The translations under genes were made by a program, and so were the position numbers. Positions 44,698 to 53,386 of a stretch of DNA of 64,000 bases are shown here, in pieces. The notes beneath the pieces are model-generated. The model had not been told where the DNA came from. It did not search any database and worked only from the letters and a program-made list of their open reading frames with translations. Every line of letters begins with the position of its first letter. The stretch's first letter is position 1. The stretch comes from JAAYTL01 sp031460505 (GTDB lineage Bacteria > Bacillota > Clostridia > Tissierellales > Tissierellaceae), in NCBI GenBank assembly GCA_031460505.1, contig JAVKTT010000002.1, positions 372,001 through 436,000 on the forward strand, written 5' to 3'.

Positions 44698-45132
44698 TTA
44701 TATACCAATTATTGGAATACCACAAAGTAACATTATAAGTACAATTAGTCCTACTACAATACCCAAGGAAATTAAAGAGCGTAGTATTCCCTGTTTTTCA
44801 AATTCAGATGCAATAATTCCAGGAACTAATATCCCTATCATACTAGGTACTGGGATTTTTGTTACAAAATTACCTAATAATAAATCTATGAAAAAAGATA
44901 GGATTATCATCATAGCAAATCTTCGTCTACCATATAAGATTAGAAAATTGTTTAATACTCTACTTGTTGCCCAAGCTAAAAAAGCTACTAATAATGTATA
45001 AAAAACTCTTTGTGGTGTACGAAGGCAAAGGACAATATATCCAGGAACAATTAAGCCTGCTGGTGAAAGACCTGTGAGCTCTGTGAAAAAAATGCTTATT
45101 ATGACACCTAGGACAATTATTTGATTATACAT
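44698..45132 (-). CDS. pgsC: Poly-gamma-glutamate biosynthesis protein PgsC/CapC
   Basis: This 144-residue membrane protein with about 4-5 helices matches the PgsC/CapC family in length and sequence: FFTELTGLSPAGLIVPGYIV near the start, TSRVLNNFLILYGRRRFAMM in the middle and VPGIIASEFEKQG late. PgsC forms the PGA polymerase complex with PgsB in the membrane. Its ATG overlaps the last 8 bases of pgsB, indicating coupled translation and likely a stoichiometric complex. pgsW follows after 22 bases. Confidence 0.92.
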   Translation of the reverse strand: MYNQIIVLGVIISIFFTELTGLSPAGLIVPGYIVLCLRTPQRVFYTLLVAFLAWATSRVLNNFLILYGRRRFAMMIILSFFIDLLLGNFVTKIPVPSMIGILVPGIIASEFEKQGILRSLISLGIVVGLIVLIMLLCGIPIIGI

Positions 45133-46252
45133 AGGGAGTTCCCTCCTTTTTTACCCTTTCCATAATTGTATTTCCACCTTCTGCTATATTCCCTATTGCA
45201 AAAACTACATCATTAGCATTAAGATCTTGTAATGGTGCATCCATTGTATTTTTGAAAATAGTTACAGGACATTTAGATAATCTTTTTGAAAGAAAACGAG
45301 CTATTACACGACTATTACCTCCAGTTATCCATATTGCCTGTGGGTCTAACTTTTCAGCTAGGTCTCTATGTTGTAAAGTTCTATAACCTCTGTCTAGTCT
45401 GTTACTAATGAACAATGTAAGGTTATGGTTTTCCAAGTCTAATTTCTTTATCATACGCTCATATACTAGTTGAGTTGATACAGGATCATTAATTGAAAGT
45501 CCTCCTATAAAAATTGCACCATTACTTAATATATAAATACTTAGTGCATAAGGGTCTCTTTTATAATTTTTCATACCTTTTAATGCTACTTCCCTTTTAA
45601 CACCTAGGTGCTCACATACTGCAAGAGCTAAGGCAATATTCTCAGAAAAATCGAATTCAGGTTCATCACCCTTTGGTAGTATAAGATAAGGTTTTGCCCC
45701 TATCTTCTCAGATCTTGACTTAAAGTCTATAAAAAAGTCTTGATCCGCTGTGAAGCTTGTACCATTCTTAGGAATAGTATTACATAAACTTTGTCCTATT
45801 TCTTTAAGTGTATTTCCCATAACATCTAGATGATCTGGTCGCACATTTGTAATAACACCTATATTTGATTTTACCATACGATGCTGGGATATGTATTGAA
45901 GTTCTGGGTGTACAGCCATACATTCTATAACTAATACTTCAGATTTTTCTTTAGCAGCTTCCTTTAAAATATTAATCTGCTCTTTTATATTGGCTCTTCC
46001 TCTTCGATGAATAAGTTTTTCATTACCATTTGTATCTATTACCATTGGTAATGTGCCGGTAGTCTTCGCATATGTACGATATCCACCTGCTCTTAATCCA
46101 GCATCTATTAGCCTAGTTACAGAGGATTTTCCACGAGTTCCGTTTACATATATCACGTTCTTAATAGCACGACGATACCTTGCTGCATTGTAAGATTCAG
46201 CAGCAAGGTAAAGTATAAAAATTCCAGAAATTATAAATAGAATTTTCTCCAT
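45125..46252 (-). CDS. pgsB: Poly-gamma-glutamate synthase PgsB/CapB
   Basis: A 375-residue ATP-dependent amide ligase of the Mur ligase superfamily that polymerises glutamate through gamma-linkages. One N-terminal membrane helix (about 3-20) anchors it. The P-loop is VNGTRGKSS at 36-44, followed by VTRLIDAGLRAGG and KTTGT. ITNVRPDHLDVMG is the conserved mid-domain motif, and TGGNSRVIARFL and VFAIGNIAEGG fit the C-terminal part. The ATG at 46252 gives the family's short anchor and has GGTGGA upstream. The longer frame would overlap the previous gene. It leads the pgsB-pgsC-pgsW segment. Confidence 0.93.
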   Translation of the reverse strand: MEKILFIISGIFILYLAAESYNAARYRRAIKNVIYVNGTRGKSSVTRLIDAGLRAGGYRTYAKTTGTLPMVIDTNGNEKLIHRRGRANIKEQINILKEAAKEKSEVLVIECMAVHPELQYISQHRMVKSNIGVITNVRPDHLDVMGNTLKEIGQSLCNTIPKNGTSFTADQDFFIDFKSRSEKIGAKPYLILPKGDEPEFDFSENIALALAVCEHLGVKREVALKGMKNYKRDPYALSIYILSNGAIFIGGLSINDPVSTQLVYERMIKKLDLENHNLTLFISNRLDRGYRTLQHRDLAEKLDPQAIWITGGNSRVIARFLSKRLSKCPVTIFKNTMDAPLQDLNANDVVFAIGNIAEGGNTIMERVKKEGTPYV

Positions 46253-46256
46253 TTGA

Positions 46257-47156
46257 TTATTCCACCATCCCATAATAACGTAATACATAGCCAGCGATTG
46301 CTAGATGTTCTTCAAGTCGCCTTTCTAATGCGTAACCACGATATGTTTCAACAGTTATAACTGGGATTTTCAAATTTGTTGCTACTACATTGTTCATGCT
46401 ACCTAGAGGTCCAGGACCATAAAACTTAAATGGCTCGGCACAAAGTTCTCCACTCTGGGTTGCTAGATACATATCCATAAACATGTCTTCCATACCATCA
46501 AGTGTTGTATATATTAAAGAACTTCCCAAGAAATCTCTATTAGACTTAACTGTACGTGCTTCATGATGGTCAAGAACTACTGTCGGTTTAATTGTTTCAA
46601 TTTCAGTATATATAGCTGAAGCTAATAGTTCAGTCCTTGTTCCATCAGTTTTCCCCGGAAAAGAACGATTTAAATCTTCATCATCAAATACGTAACGTCT
46701 TTTAGGGTCCGCATTTGCTCCAGCCATGTTTGCAGGAGATAGTATATAGACTTTTCCCTTTTTTAACTCCATATTTTTAAGTTTATCAATAGCAGTATAT
46801 CCAGCTATTTCGTCTCCATGTTGACCTGCTACAATAAAGATTGTAGGACCATCTTCCTTTGCAGTTAATACAGTAAACTCATTTTCTACGTCTGTATCTT
46901 CGCAAATTTTATAAGTTTCAATAGATGTAGTAGTTGCTTCTTCAGGCATAAATAATCCTTTTGTCTCCCACGGAGTTGTAATGGACCCATCTTCAACCAT
47001 AGAATCTGGAACTAGAGGCTTTGGATTTGAAGAAACATCTGGTACAGTATCTTCTTGGTCATTTATTTCAAATGTTGGTAGATCAACTGAATTACATCCA
47101 GTAATAAAAAATATAATGAATAAACAAAGGATAAATATTTTATTACCTAATTTCAT
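46257..47156 (-). CDS. M14/AstE-type zinc hydrolase, lipoprotein
   Basis: A 299-residue lipoprotein (lipobox ITGC, Cys21) with a Pro/Asp-rich linker, then a zinc carboxypeptidase/succinylglutamate desuccinylase-like domain. Metal ligands His113 and Glu116 occur in VAGQHGDEIAG, DLNRSFPG carries the substrate Arg, and VVLDHHEAR supplies the third ligand His. Known relatives remove glutamate-linked groups, and the phage PGA hydrolase PghP belongs to a related M14-like fold. Lying 4 bases before pgsB, it is a good candidate for trimming or releasing PGA at the cell surface. The substrate is inferred. Confidence 0.75.
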   Translation of the reverse strand: MKLGNKIFILCLFIIFFITGCNSVDLPTFEINDQEDTVPDVSSNPKPLVPDSMVEDGSITTPWETKGLFMPEEATTTSIETYKICEDTDVENEFTVLTAKEDGPTIFIVAGQHGDEIAGYTAIDKLKNMELKKGKVYILSPANMAGANADPKRRYVFDDEDLNRSFPGKTDGTRTELLASAIYTEIETIKPTVVLDHHEARTVKSNRDFLGSSLIYTTLDGMEDMFMDMYLATQSGELCAEPFKFYGPGPLGSMNNVVATNLKIPVITVETYRGYALERRLEEHLAIAGYVLRYYGMVE

Positions 47157-47196
47157 GATACTATCCCTTTCTATTATAAAGTCGACTTTAAAAGAC

Positions 47197-48333
47197 CTAT
47201 TTATGTGCTAAGTATGATCCTAAACCATCTTCAGCCATTTCCTCATAAGTCGGAATCCCATTTATTTGTAAATTACCAAATTCTAATTCTTCGAAGGCTA
47301 AGGCAATTTGAGCTATACCCGTAATATGACGTGCTACACGAACTTGTAATGGATGCCCTTCCTGGTCAAAGGGTACATATAGTCTTCCATACTCAGCAGC
47401 TAATTCATAGAATTTATCAGTACCTCCTACTACAAGTTCTTCATTAGTTCGTCCTCGTAAACGCCCTTGGGATGGATTCGCAGTTTCCATAAGAATTGCT
47501 AGTGTATCTGTATAGTCTCCTAGTTCACGATGAGTAAGCCCATGTAAATTCTTTGGTGAAGGTTCTAAACTAATATCTACACCTTCAATTTGCATATTTA
47601 TTAAAGCTTGAGAAGCTAATAACATAGAATCCTCGTGTGCAACAATTGCATTAATAGTTGGATACTCTGGAGATGCTTCATGTAAATCAATAGTAATATC
47701 AATACTTTCCTTTCGGATTAACTCACTAATGCCATAACTAATTTTTTCAGTAAATGTTCCATCTACTCTACCTGGATAGGATCTATTTATATTTCTAGTT
47801 TCACTGCCAGATAATCGCTGACCTGATGATGCATGAACATATATCTCTGGATCGGGCCATTGATGAATTGGATTTGTAGCACGAGATCCAAAACGGAACC
47901 AACGCGGTCCGTTATCAGTTTCAATAGTAAAACGCATAGGCGCACCTTCTTGTGGATCAGTGCAAGTAAATGCACTATTGTTGGTACGAGGTATAACATA
48001 AAGAGTTCCTTCCTCTGGTATAGCATTTTCAATCAATAAAGTTGCTGCTACAAACCCTGAAGGTTCATTAGGATGAGTACCTCCTAACACTAACATTGAA
48101 GCCCCTGGTTTTTTACCTTTTAAAACATAAATTTCTGTATCTCCAGGAGTTCCTGTTAATCCATCAAAATATTCACTTAACATCTTAATATTTGTTACTC
48201 CTGGTCCCTTGTAGATAACCTCTGGTTCTCTCATTGAAAGAAACTGTTTAGATAATAAGAAAACACATATAACAACCAAGCCTAACAGTATAATAAAAGT
48301 AACTTTAGAACCTTTCTTAGTTTCACCTATCAA
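47197..48333 (-). CDS. M14/AstE-type zinc hydrolase, membrane-anchored (cassette copy A)
   Basis: A 378-residue protein with one N-terminal membrane helix (about 11-30) and an extracytoplasmic zinc hydrolase domain. Ligands are His87 and Glu90 in GGTHPNEPSG, then RNINRSYPG and ITIDLHEASPE. It is a clear paralogue of the 50604-51752 gene, sharing ASML-LGGTH, NPIHQWPDP and the GRTNEELVVGG/SRELVLGG regions. The start is a TTG about 8 bases after AAGGTGG. The upstream neighbours are a 47-residue membrane protein and a DctM-like permease, the same order as in the second cassette. Gamma-glutamyl hydrolysis is a guess from context. Confidence 0.75.
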   Translation of the reverse strand: MIGETKKGSKVTFIILLGLVVICVFLLSKQFLSMREPEVIYKGPGVTNIKMLSEYFDGLTGTPGDTEIYVLKGKKPGASMLVLGGTHPNEPSGFVAATLLIENAIPEEGTLYVIPRTNNSAFTCTDPQEGAPMRFTIETDNGPRWFRFGSRATNPIHQWPDPEIYVHASSGQRLSGSETRNINRSYPGRVDGTFTEKISYGISELIRKESIDITIDLHEASPEYPTINAIVAHEDSMLLASQALINMQIEGVDISLEPSPKNLHGLTHRELGDYTDTLAILMETANPSQGRLRGRTNEELVVGGTDKFYELAAEYGRLYVPFDQEGHPLQVRVARHITGIAQIALAFEELEFGNLQINGIPTYEEMAEDGLGSYLAHK

Positions 48334-48350
48334 TTTTTAGCACCACCTTC

Positions 48351-48494
48351 TTACTTTATTAACAGCAGACGAAGCAATAAAGGAATGAGAACCAATGCTG
48401 CATCAATCTGAGCAAATATATCTTTTTCTTCGAACATATTCCATAGTATAAATATTATTAGAAATAAGATTAATAATAAATAAACGTATAACAA
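48351..48494 (-). CDS. 47-residue two-helix membrane microprotein (cassette copy A)
   Basis: A small gene with a TTG start placed 5-6 bases after a perfect AGGAGGTG. It encodes two hydrophobic helices: LYVYLLLILFLIIFILWN, an acidic turn (MFEEKD), then ALVLIPLLLRLLLIK. The C-terminal half aligns with the 50-residue protein at 51777-51929 (W-N/E-x-x-x-EK turn, then IPLLLR/IPLILR and a final IK). Both lie between a DctM-like permease and an M14-type hydrolase. A role as small permease partner is possible; no family was recognised. Confidence 0.75.
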   Translation of the reverse strand: MLYVYLLLILFLIIFILWNMFEEKDIFAQIDAALVLIPLLLRLLLIK

Positions 48495-48509
48495 TTTATA
48501 CACCTCCTA

Positions 48510-49784
48510 TTATACCAAGAAACTAAGGTTTCTTGAGTAAATAAGGCAAAGTACTCCAAATACAACTAAGACGATAAATGGTATTATACAGTGGCGTAAT
48601 ACCTTAGAGTACCTCTCATTTACTATATGTGCAGCGTAATTACCTGCTAAAGCAGTTGGTGGCATAAGATCTCCTAGTGAACATATAAAAGAAAGTGCTG
48701 CTGCTACTACTATCTGCTCTCCCGAAATAAGAGCTAATAGGAAAGGTACTCCTAGCACAGATGCAGCACCATAGGATGATACTGCACCAAATGCTGGCAT
48801 TACAGTTGCAATAGCTACATAAAGTAATGCTGCATTAAGACCTAAACAACTTATAACTATGTATCCTCTAACCCCTGTAAGAGTCATTATTTGTATAAAC
48901 ATACCTACTCCCATAAGTTTCCCTAAAACAGGTATGGTTGTTTTCATTGCATCTTTAGCAGTATACATAAAACTGAATTTCCTTCCTGTAAATATGCCTA
49001 CTACACTACCTATTGTAAAGATTAATGGCATACCAAGATTAGGTAAAACATTTGGTAAGGCACGATTGATTATCATCAGTGCTACAACAACTATAAGAGG
49101 AAGATATAGTTTAAATCCATATTTATTTCCTATATCTAGATTTAAATTTTTGCTAATTCTTTCATAATCTAAATTTTTACAATATTTCATCCCTATAAAT
49201 AGCACTGTGAAAATTGCTCCTGGGATAGTTAAGAAAAGCAGAGGACCTTCAAACCCAATATATGGCATATCCACTCCTCCTGCAATTAACATTGCAGGAA
49301 TATTTACTGGTGGAGCCGCCATTCCCATAATAGAACCAATTGCCAATATTGCACCAGTCTGTGGTGCCGGAATGCCCATCAATAGTAAAATCGGGGCAAC
49401 AATTGACCCTGAACTTAAAACTGCAGCTGTTGAAGAACCTGTAATCATGCCTGGAAACATAATCATAAACATTAGCATAATTAACATTAATGCTGGAACC
49501 TTATGGAATCTCTTTACAATGGCAGCATTAAGGGCCTCCATGGTTCCAGATTCCTCCATAACCTTCATAAAAATCATTGCGGTGGAAATTATAAGCATAG
49601 TATCTATATAAACAAAGGTACCTTCGAATAGATGACGAAGTGGAAATCCTAATCCTCCAACTAAAGCACCTAATACTGCTCCCATAATCATAGAAATACT
49701 GACAGGCAGCTTGAGCAGGAAATTGCCCAGTAGAAACGCAGCTAACATAACTAGAAAAATTATAAGTTCTATTTGCAATTCCAT
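48510..49784 (-). CDS. DctM-like permease (cassette copy A)
   Basis: A 424-residue integral membrane protein with about 10-12 helices, of the ion transporter superfamily that includes TRAP DctM subunits. FPGMITGSSTAAVLSSG (about 110-127) and IMGMAAPPVNIPAML (about 150-165) are equivalent to the two re-entrant substrate motifs of that family. No DctP and no standard DctQ gene is present; the adjacent 47-residue membrane protein is the only small partner. GGAGGA abuts the ATG, so initiation could be at the TTG six bases further in. In context it may import glutamate, gamma-glutamyl peptides or a similar acid released outside. Confidence 0.75.
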   Translation of the reverse strand: MELQIELIIFLVMLAAFLLGNFLLKLPVSISMIMGAVLGALVGGLGFPLRHLFEGTFVYIDTMLIISTAMIFMKVMEESGTMEALNAAIVKRFHKVPALMLIMLMFMIMFPGMITGSSTAAVLSSGSIVAPILLLMGIPAPQTGAILAIGSIMGMAAPPVNIPAMLIAGGVDMPYIGFEGPLLFLTIPGAIFTVLFIGMKYCKNLDYERISKNLNLDIGNKYGFKLYLPLIVVVALMIINRALPNVLPNLGMPLIFTIGSVVGIFTGRKFSFMYTAKDAMKTTIPVLGKLMGVGMFIQIMTLTGVRGYIVISCLGLNAALLYVAIATVMPAFGAVSSYGAASVLGVPFLLALISGEQIVVAAALSFICSLGDLMPPTALAGNYAAHIVNERYSKVLRHCIIPFIVLVVFGVLCLIYSRNLSFLV

Positions 49785-49885
49785 TCCTCCAATTTATTTA
49801 TTTTGGGGTATAGGTAAAGTATATGTTCCATAACTCACATACTCTACCTATAATTCCTTCTCCTTATATGAAGAGGGGGAAAGTA

Positions 49886-50581
49886 TTAGTTGCCAAACAT
49901 CACTTTAAGTGGATCCATACAGTCAGCGATTGTATTTACTAAAGTGATTGGAATGTTTTTATTTTCAGCAAAATCGCTAAACTTACCATCATCGTTACCA
50001 TCTTCAACCATTAGAATACCATGAGAGTAATCCATTACCATATCTGCGAATTGATCAGATAATTCTCCACGTCTAGCTACTCCACCTAGATGTGCCATAA
50101 TCACTGTAATATCTTCTGCTTTGCAGAAATCCAATATCTCTTGTGCTCGAGCTTTTTCTTCATCAGCAGAAATACCTGCTGCACCTAAGCCTTTTGAACT
50201 AGCACCAGATGCTATTATTATAGTCTTGGAACCTTTAATATCATCTGCTTTTGCTGTTGAATTAAACGTATATTCAACTCCAACTTTCTTCATCAAAGCA
50301 TCCAACATAGATACGTCTGCAGATTGACCAACAGATGTAAGATATACAGGACCTTCCAATGCTTTAAGATCTCCATTAAGTGTAACTACTTTGTTATCAG
50401 CATTTGTATGACGTACAACTTCATCTGTAGCATCTGTATTTCCTGAATCTGTACTTGCCTCATTTGCAGGCGTTTTATCAGAATTGCTTGGAGTACTATC
50501 ACTACCTCCACAAGCTGTAAGTACCATTGACAAAGCCAATATTAAAATTAATAAAGTATAACTTTTTTTAAATTTTTTCAT
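49886..50581 (-). CDS. DUF6305-like lipoprotein
   Basis: A 231-residue lipoprotein with lipobox LTAC, a Ser/Asn/Thr/Asp-rich linker to about residue 60, then a compact domain. The domain reads GPVYLTSVGQSADVSMLDAL, TIIIASGASSKGLGAAG, VIMAHLGGVARRGELSD and VNTIADCMDPLK. This fits the DUF6305 family, whose function is not established. AAGGGGGC precedes the ATG at 50581; the longer frame has no site. It lies between hydrolase copy B and permease copy A. An extracellular binding function for a neighbouring permease is conceivable. Confidence 0.65.
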   Translation of the reverse strand: MKKFKKSYTLLILILALSMVLTACGGSDSTPSNSDKTPANEASTDSGNTDATDEVVRHTNADNKVVTLNGDLKALEGPVYLTSVGQSADVSMLDALMKKVGVEYTFNSTAKADDIKGSKTIIIASGASSKGLGAAGISADEEKARAQEILDFCKAEDITVIMAHLGGVARRGELSDQFADMVMDYSHGILMVEDGNDDGKFSDFAENKNIPITLVNTIADCMDPLKVMFGN

Positions 50582-50603
50582 CTTTGTTGCCCCCTTATAA
50601 AAT

Positions 50604-51752
50604 TTAGTTATTAATTGGAAGTAAAATATTCTCCAATCCATTGTTGATAAAGTCGTCATATGATGGCATATCTGCTACCACTAAAGGTTTATCAGGATTA
50701 GCGTCCGTAAATGCTACCATTAACTCTCTGCACATTACCATATGATAGGCTGTACGCTGGTTTATACTACTTCCTTCTGTACTAAGCTCTCCCGAACTGA
50801 GAAGTCCTCTATTAGTGATGTTCACATAGTTATCATCAATTCCTCCAAGAACAAGTTCTCTTGACATTTTCCCACTACGGCTACCCATAACTGGATTTAG
50901 GGTTTCAAAAAGTGTAGCCAAAGCTTTTGTATTATCACCTAGAGCCCTATGAGAGAGGCCAAAAGACGTGGACCCTGAAAGATCTACTGCAAATGGTAAA
51001 CCTTCAATATTAGCATTCATTACAGCCATAGAACCAACAGGCATAGCACGTTCATGGGCTATAAGATAATTTACACGTAAAAACTCAGGACCTGCTTCAT
51101 GGGCATCATAAAGTAAGTCTATTCCTTCAGTATTTATTAGATTTGAAATTCCATAGTTTACTTTTTCTGTCAAAGTTCCATGTTCATCTCCTGGATGGTT
51201 TCTATTTAGGTTACGAACCTCTGCTACTTCTTCATGCTTTAGTTCACGGCCTGAATTTCCACTATAATAATTTGGATCTGGCCATTGGTGAATCGGATTA
51301 GTAAGACGTGTACCTACACGGAACTCACGCACACTTCCATCAGGTAGTTTGAAGTCAATAATATCCATCATTCCCCAGAGTGGTGCAGTATGTGTATATC
51401 CACTATTATTTGCTCTAGGTATCACATATAATGTGCCTGCTTCCATCCTTGCATTTTCTATATAAGTTACAGCACTAAACATTCCCGCAATCTCATTTGA
51501 ATGAGTACCACCAAGTATTAACATACTTGCTCCAGGATTTTCACCTTCAATAATATAAACCTCTGTATCAGATGCTGTTCCTTTTAATCCTGGGCTATAA
51601 TCACTTAGCATTCTTATCTCTGTAAGATTAGGATTAGAGGTAGCTATTGGGTCTGGCTTATGCATTCTCAAGAAATCCCTTCCCGATATTATGCAAATCG
51701 CTATAACTACAATCAACACTATTATATTTTTTGAAATTTGTTTGTTATTCAT
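50604..51752 (-). CDS. M14/AstE-type zinc hydrolase, membrane-anchored (cassette copy B)
   Basis: A 382-residue paralogue of the 47197-48333 gene with the same layout: one N-terminal helix (about 8-24), then a zinc hydrolase domain with His84 and Glu87 in GGTHSNEIAG, RNLNRNHPGD and LLYDAHEAGPEF. In all three hydrolases of this locus the ligands are intact, so each should be active. AAAGGATG precedes the ATG. It follows the 50-residue microprotein and permease copy B. The divergence between the copies suggests different linkages or substrates rather than a recent duplicate. Confidence 0.75.
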   Translation of the reverse strand: MNNKQISKNIIVLIVVIAICIISGRDFLRMHKPDPIATSNPNLTEIRMLSDYSPGLKGTASDTEVYIIEGENPGASMLILGGTHSNEIAGMFSAVTYIENARMEAGTLYVIPRANNSGYTHTAPLWGMMDIIDFKLPDGSVREFRVGTRLTNPIHQWPDPNYYSGNSGRELKHEEVAEVRNLNRNHPGDEHGTLTEKVNYGISNLINTEGIDLLYDAHEAGPEFLRVNYLIAHERAMPVGSMAVMNANIEGLPFAVDLSGSTSFGLSHRALGDNTKALATLFETLNPVMGSRSGKMSRELVLGGIDDNYVNITNRGLLSSGELSTEGSSINQRTAYHMVMCRELMVAFTDANPDKPLVVADMPSYDDFINNGLENILLPINN

Positions 51753-51776
51753 AAATTCTCACATCCTTTCGGTATT

Positions 51777-51929
51777 CTACTTAATCATTAGGGTTCTGAG
51801 AATCAACGGTATACTTACCAACCCTAGACTAAGTGCCCGATACAATGATTTTTCTTTCAACAATTCCCATATTGTTAATAGACAAAGAATTGCTGTTATT
51901 CCTATATAGACAAAGTACAATGCTCCCAT
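51777..51929 (-). CDS. 50-residue two-helix membrane microprotein (cassette copy B)
   Basis: The ATG lies 7 bases after GGAGGA. The protein reads MGALYFVYIGITAILCLLTI, WELLKEKSLY, then a second helix ending VSIPLILRTLMIK. It is homologous in its second half to the 47-residue protein at 48351-48494 and occupies the same position between permease and hydrolase genes. Conservation of the turn (W-x-x-x-x-EK) and of IPL-LR at both loci argues for a real, selected gene. Confidence 0.75.
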   Translation of the reverse strand: MGALYFVYIGITAILCLLTIWELLKEKSLYRALSLGLVSIPLILRTLMIK

Positions 51930-51942
51930 ATTGAATCCTCCT

Positions 51943-53226
51943 TTATATAACTAAAAACACAAGACTACTATATGCTGCTGCATAAATTAGTCCTATTACT
52001 AGAATTAGTCCAACAGGAAGTATAGAACCTCTAGCTACTTTTTTTGAATCTATAGTTTCAACTCCAAGAATTGCTGCAGTATTATGGATTAATCCACCTC
52101 TAATAGATAAGAATACTGCTACACATAATGCTACAGAAATAGCTGTTAGTGCTAATTCAGTTCCGCCCCATGCAAGTGCTCCTACTACATAAGAGCAAAT
52201 CACTGCAACTAAAGCTGCAAAGGGACCTCCAATAAGTATGCCTCCAATTATAATTAGTATCATAGACACTATTGTAAATAAAGCAGGATTTACAGTGTAA
52301 TATATAGTTGCTAATGTTCCACTTACACCTGTAAGTGTTAAAATTTCTAATGCAGAAGCTATTGCAAATACTATAGCTACTATTGGTGCTATATAGTTAA
52401 TCCCTTTACCCAAACTATTTAAAATATTTATCTTTTTAAAAGGCAATAGTATAGCCAGTATAGTTCCTATTGTAAAGATTAATGGATATCCTAAGAAAGG
52501 CATAAATCTAAACAAGAAATTATGGCTAAATAATAATAACCCTACAATTATAAGAGGAATTAAACTTTTAATAGATATCTTTGTCTCTATATTATCTATT
52601 TCAAATTCTCCTATTTGCTTTGCACTCATATTTGCGTATGCGAGTAATGCTGGTAATGCTGCCACTAATAATGGTATTGTATAACCTTCAAAGGCTGCTG
52701 GATAACTACCACTACGAGATACAACTACTATCATAGCTGGTAGACATATAGGTGGCAAAATTAAACCCAATAGTGAGCTAACAGCCACAAATTGAACTAC
52801 CTGTGCCTTATCTTTGCCTTTATTTATCAGGTACTTACCTACCATCACACCTGTTGTAAGAATCGAAGCTATAGCAGTGCCTGTAAAAATACCAGGAAGT
52901 GCTATCAATAGAATAAGTAGTAAAGATTGAATCATAGGATTACGTTTTTTGGTAATGATTTTGTTCAATAGTAATTCGAATGTACCATTTTCCACTAGAA
53001 TTATAGCAAAGAGCATGCCTGTCATAACTGCTAGTACTGAATCTAAATATGCAAATGGTCCTTCTACCAATTCACGTATTCTTATCCCCATACCAGCTAC
53101 CAATGCTCCTAATGCTGCAGCAACAACAATTGCAGCACCCATTTTGGTCATATCATTTTTGAATATAAAGCTTGCAACGGCTACGATACCAAGTATCACA
53201 AATAAAACTATAAAAGTCTCCGTCAT
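51943..53226 (-). CDS. DctM-like permease (cassette copy B)
   Basis: A 427-residue integral membrane protein with about 11-12 helices, paralogous to permease copy A. Equivalent motifs are ALPGIFTGTAIASILTTGV (about 110-130) and LLGLILPPICLPAMI (about 150-165), followed by a hydrophilic loop and a C-terminal set of helices. The ATG at 53226 follows AGGAGTG. It heads the second permease-microprotein-hydrolase cassette. A hairpin separates it from the upstream GGT gene. The substrate is unassigned; a PGA breakdown product is a context-based proposal. Confidence 0.75.
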   Translation of the reverse strand: MTETFIVLFVILGIVAVASFIFKNDMTKMGAAIVVAAALGALVAGMGIRIRELVEGPFAYLDSVLAVMTGMLFAIILVENGTFELLLNKIITKKRNPMIQSLLLILLIALPGIFTGTAIASILTTGVMVGKYLINKGKDKAQVVQFVAVSSLLGLILPPICLPAMIVVVSRSGSYPAAFEGYTIPLLVAALPALLAYANMSAKQIGEFEIDNIETKISIKSLIPLIIVGLLLFSHNFLFRFMPFLGYPLIFTIGTILAILLPFKKINILNSLGKGINYIAPIVAIVFAIASALEILTLTGVSGTLATIYYTVNPALFTIVSMILIIIGGILIGGPFAALVAVICSYVVGALAWGGTELALTAISVALCVAVFLSIRGGLIHNTAAILGVETIDSKKVARGSILPVGLILVIGLIYAAAYSSLVFLVI

Positions 53227-53317
53227 ATATATCACTCCTAGCTATAGTAGGATTTACCTCCTATATTTAGATTTAGTATGAAATTTTTCTCATTTTTATC
53301 TTTATTCCATTTCTATC

Positions 53318-53350
53318 AATAATGCAGACTCACTAGGAATCTGCATTATT
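53318..53350 (-). terminator. Hairpin between ggt and permease copy B
   Basis: AATAATGCAGA and TCTGCATTATT form a perfect 11-bp stem with an 11-base loop, but no long T run follows. It may attenuate rather than end transcription from ggt into the downstream genes. Confidence 0.6.
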
Positions 53351-53386
53351 GTATATTAGTTTCTATTTATACCTATGTTTAATTAA

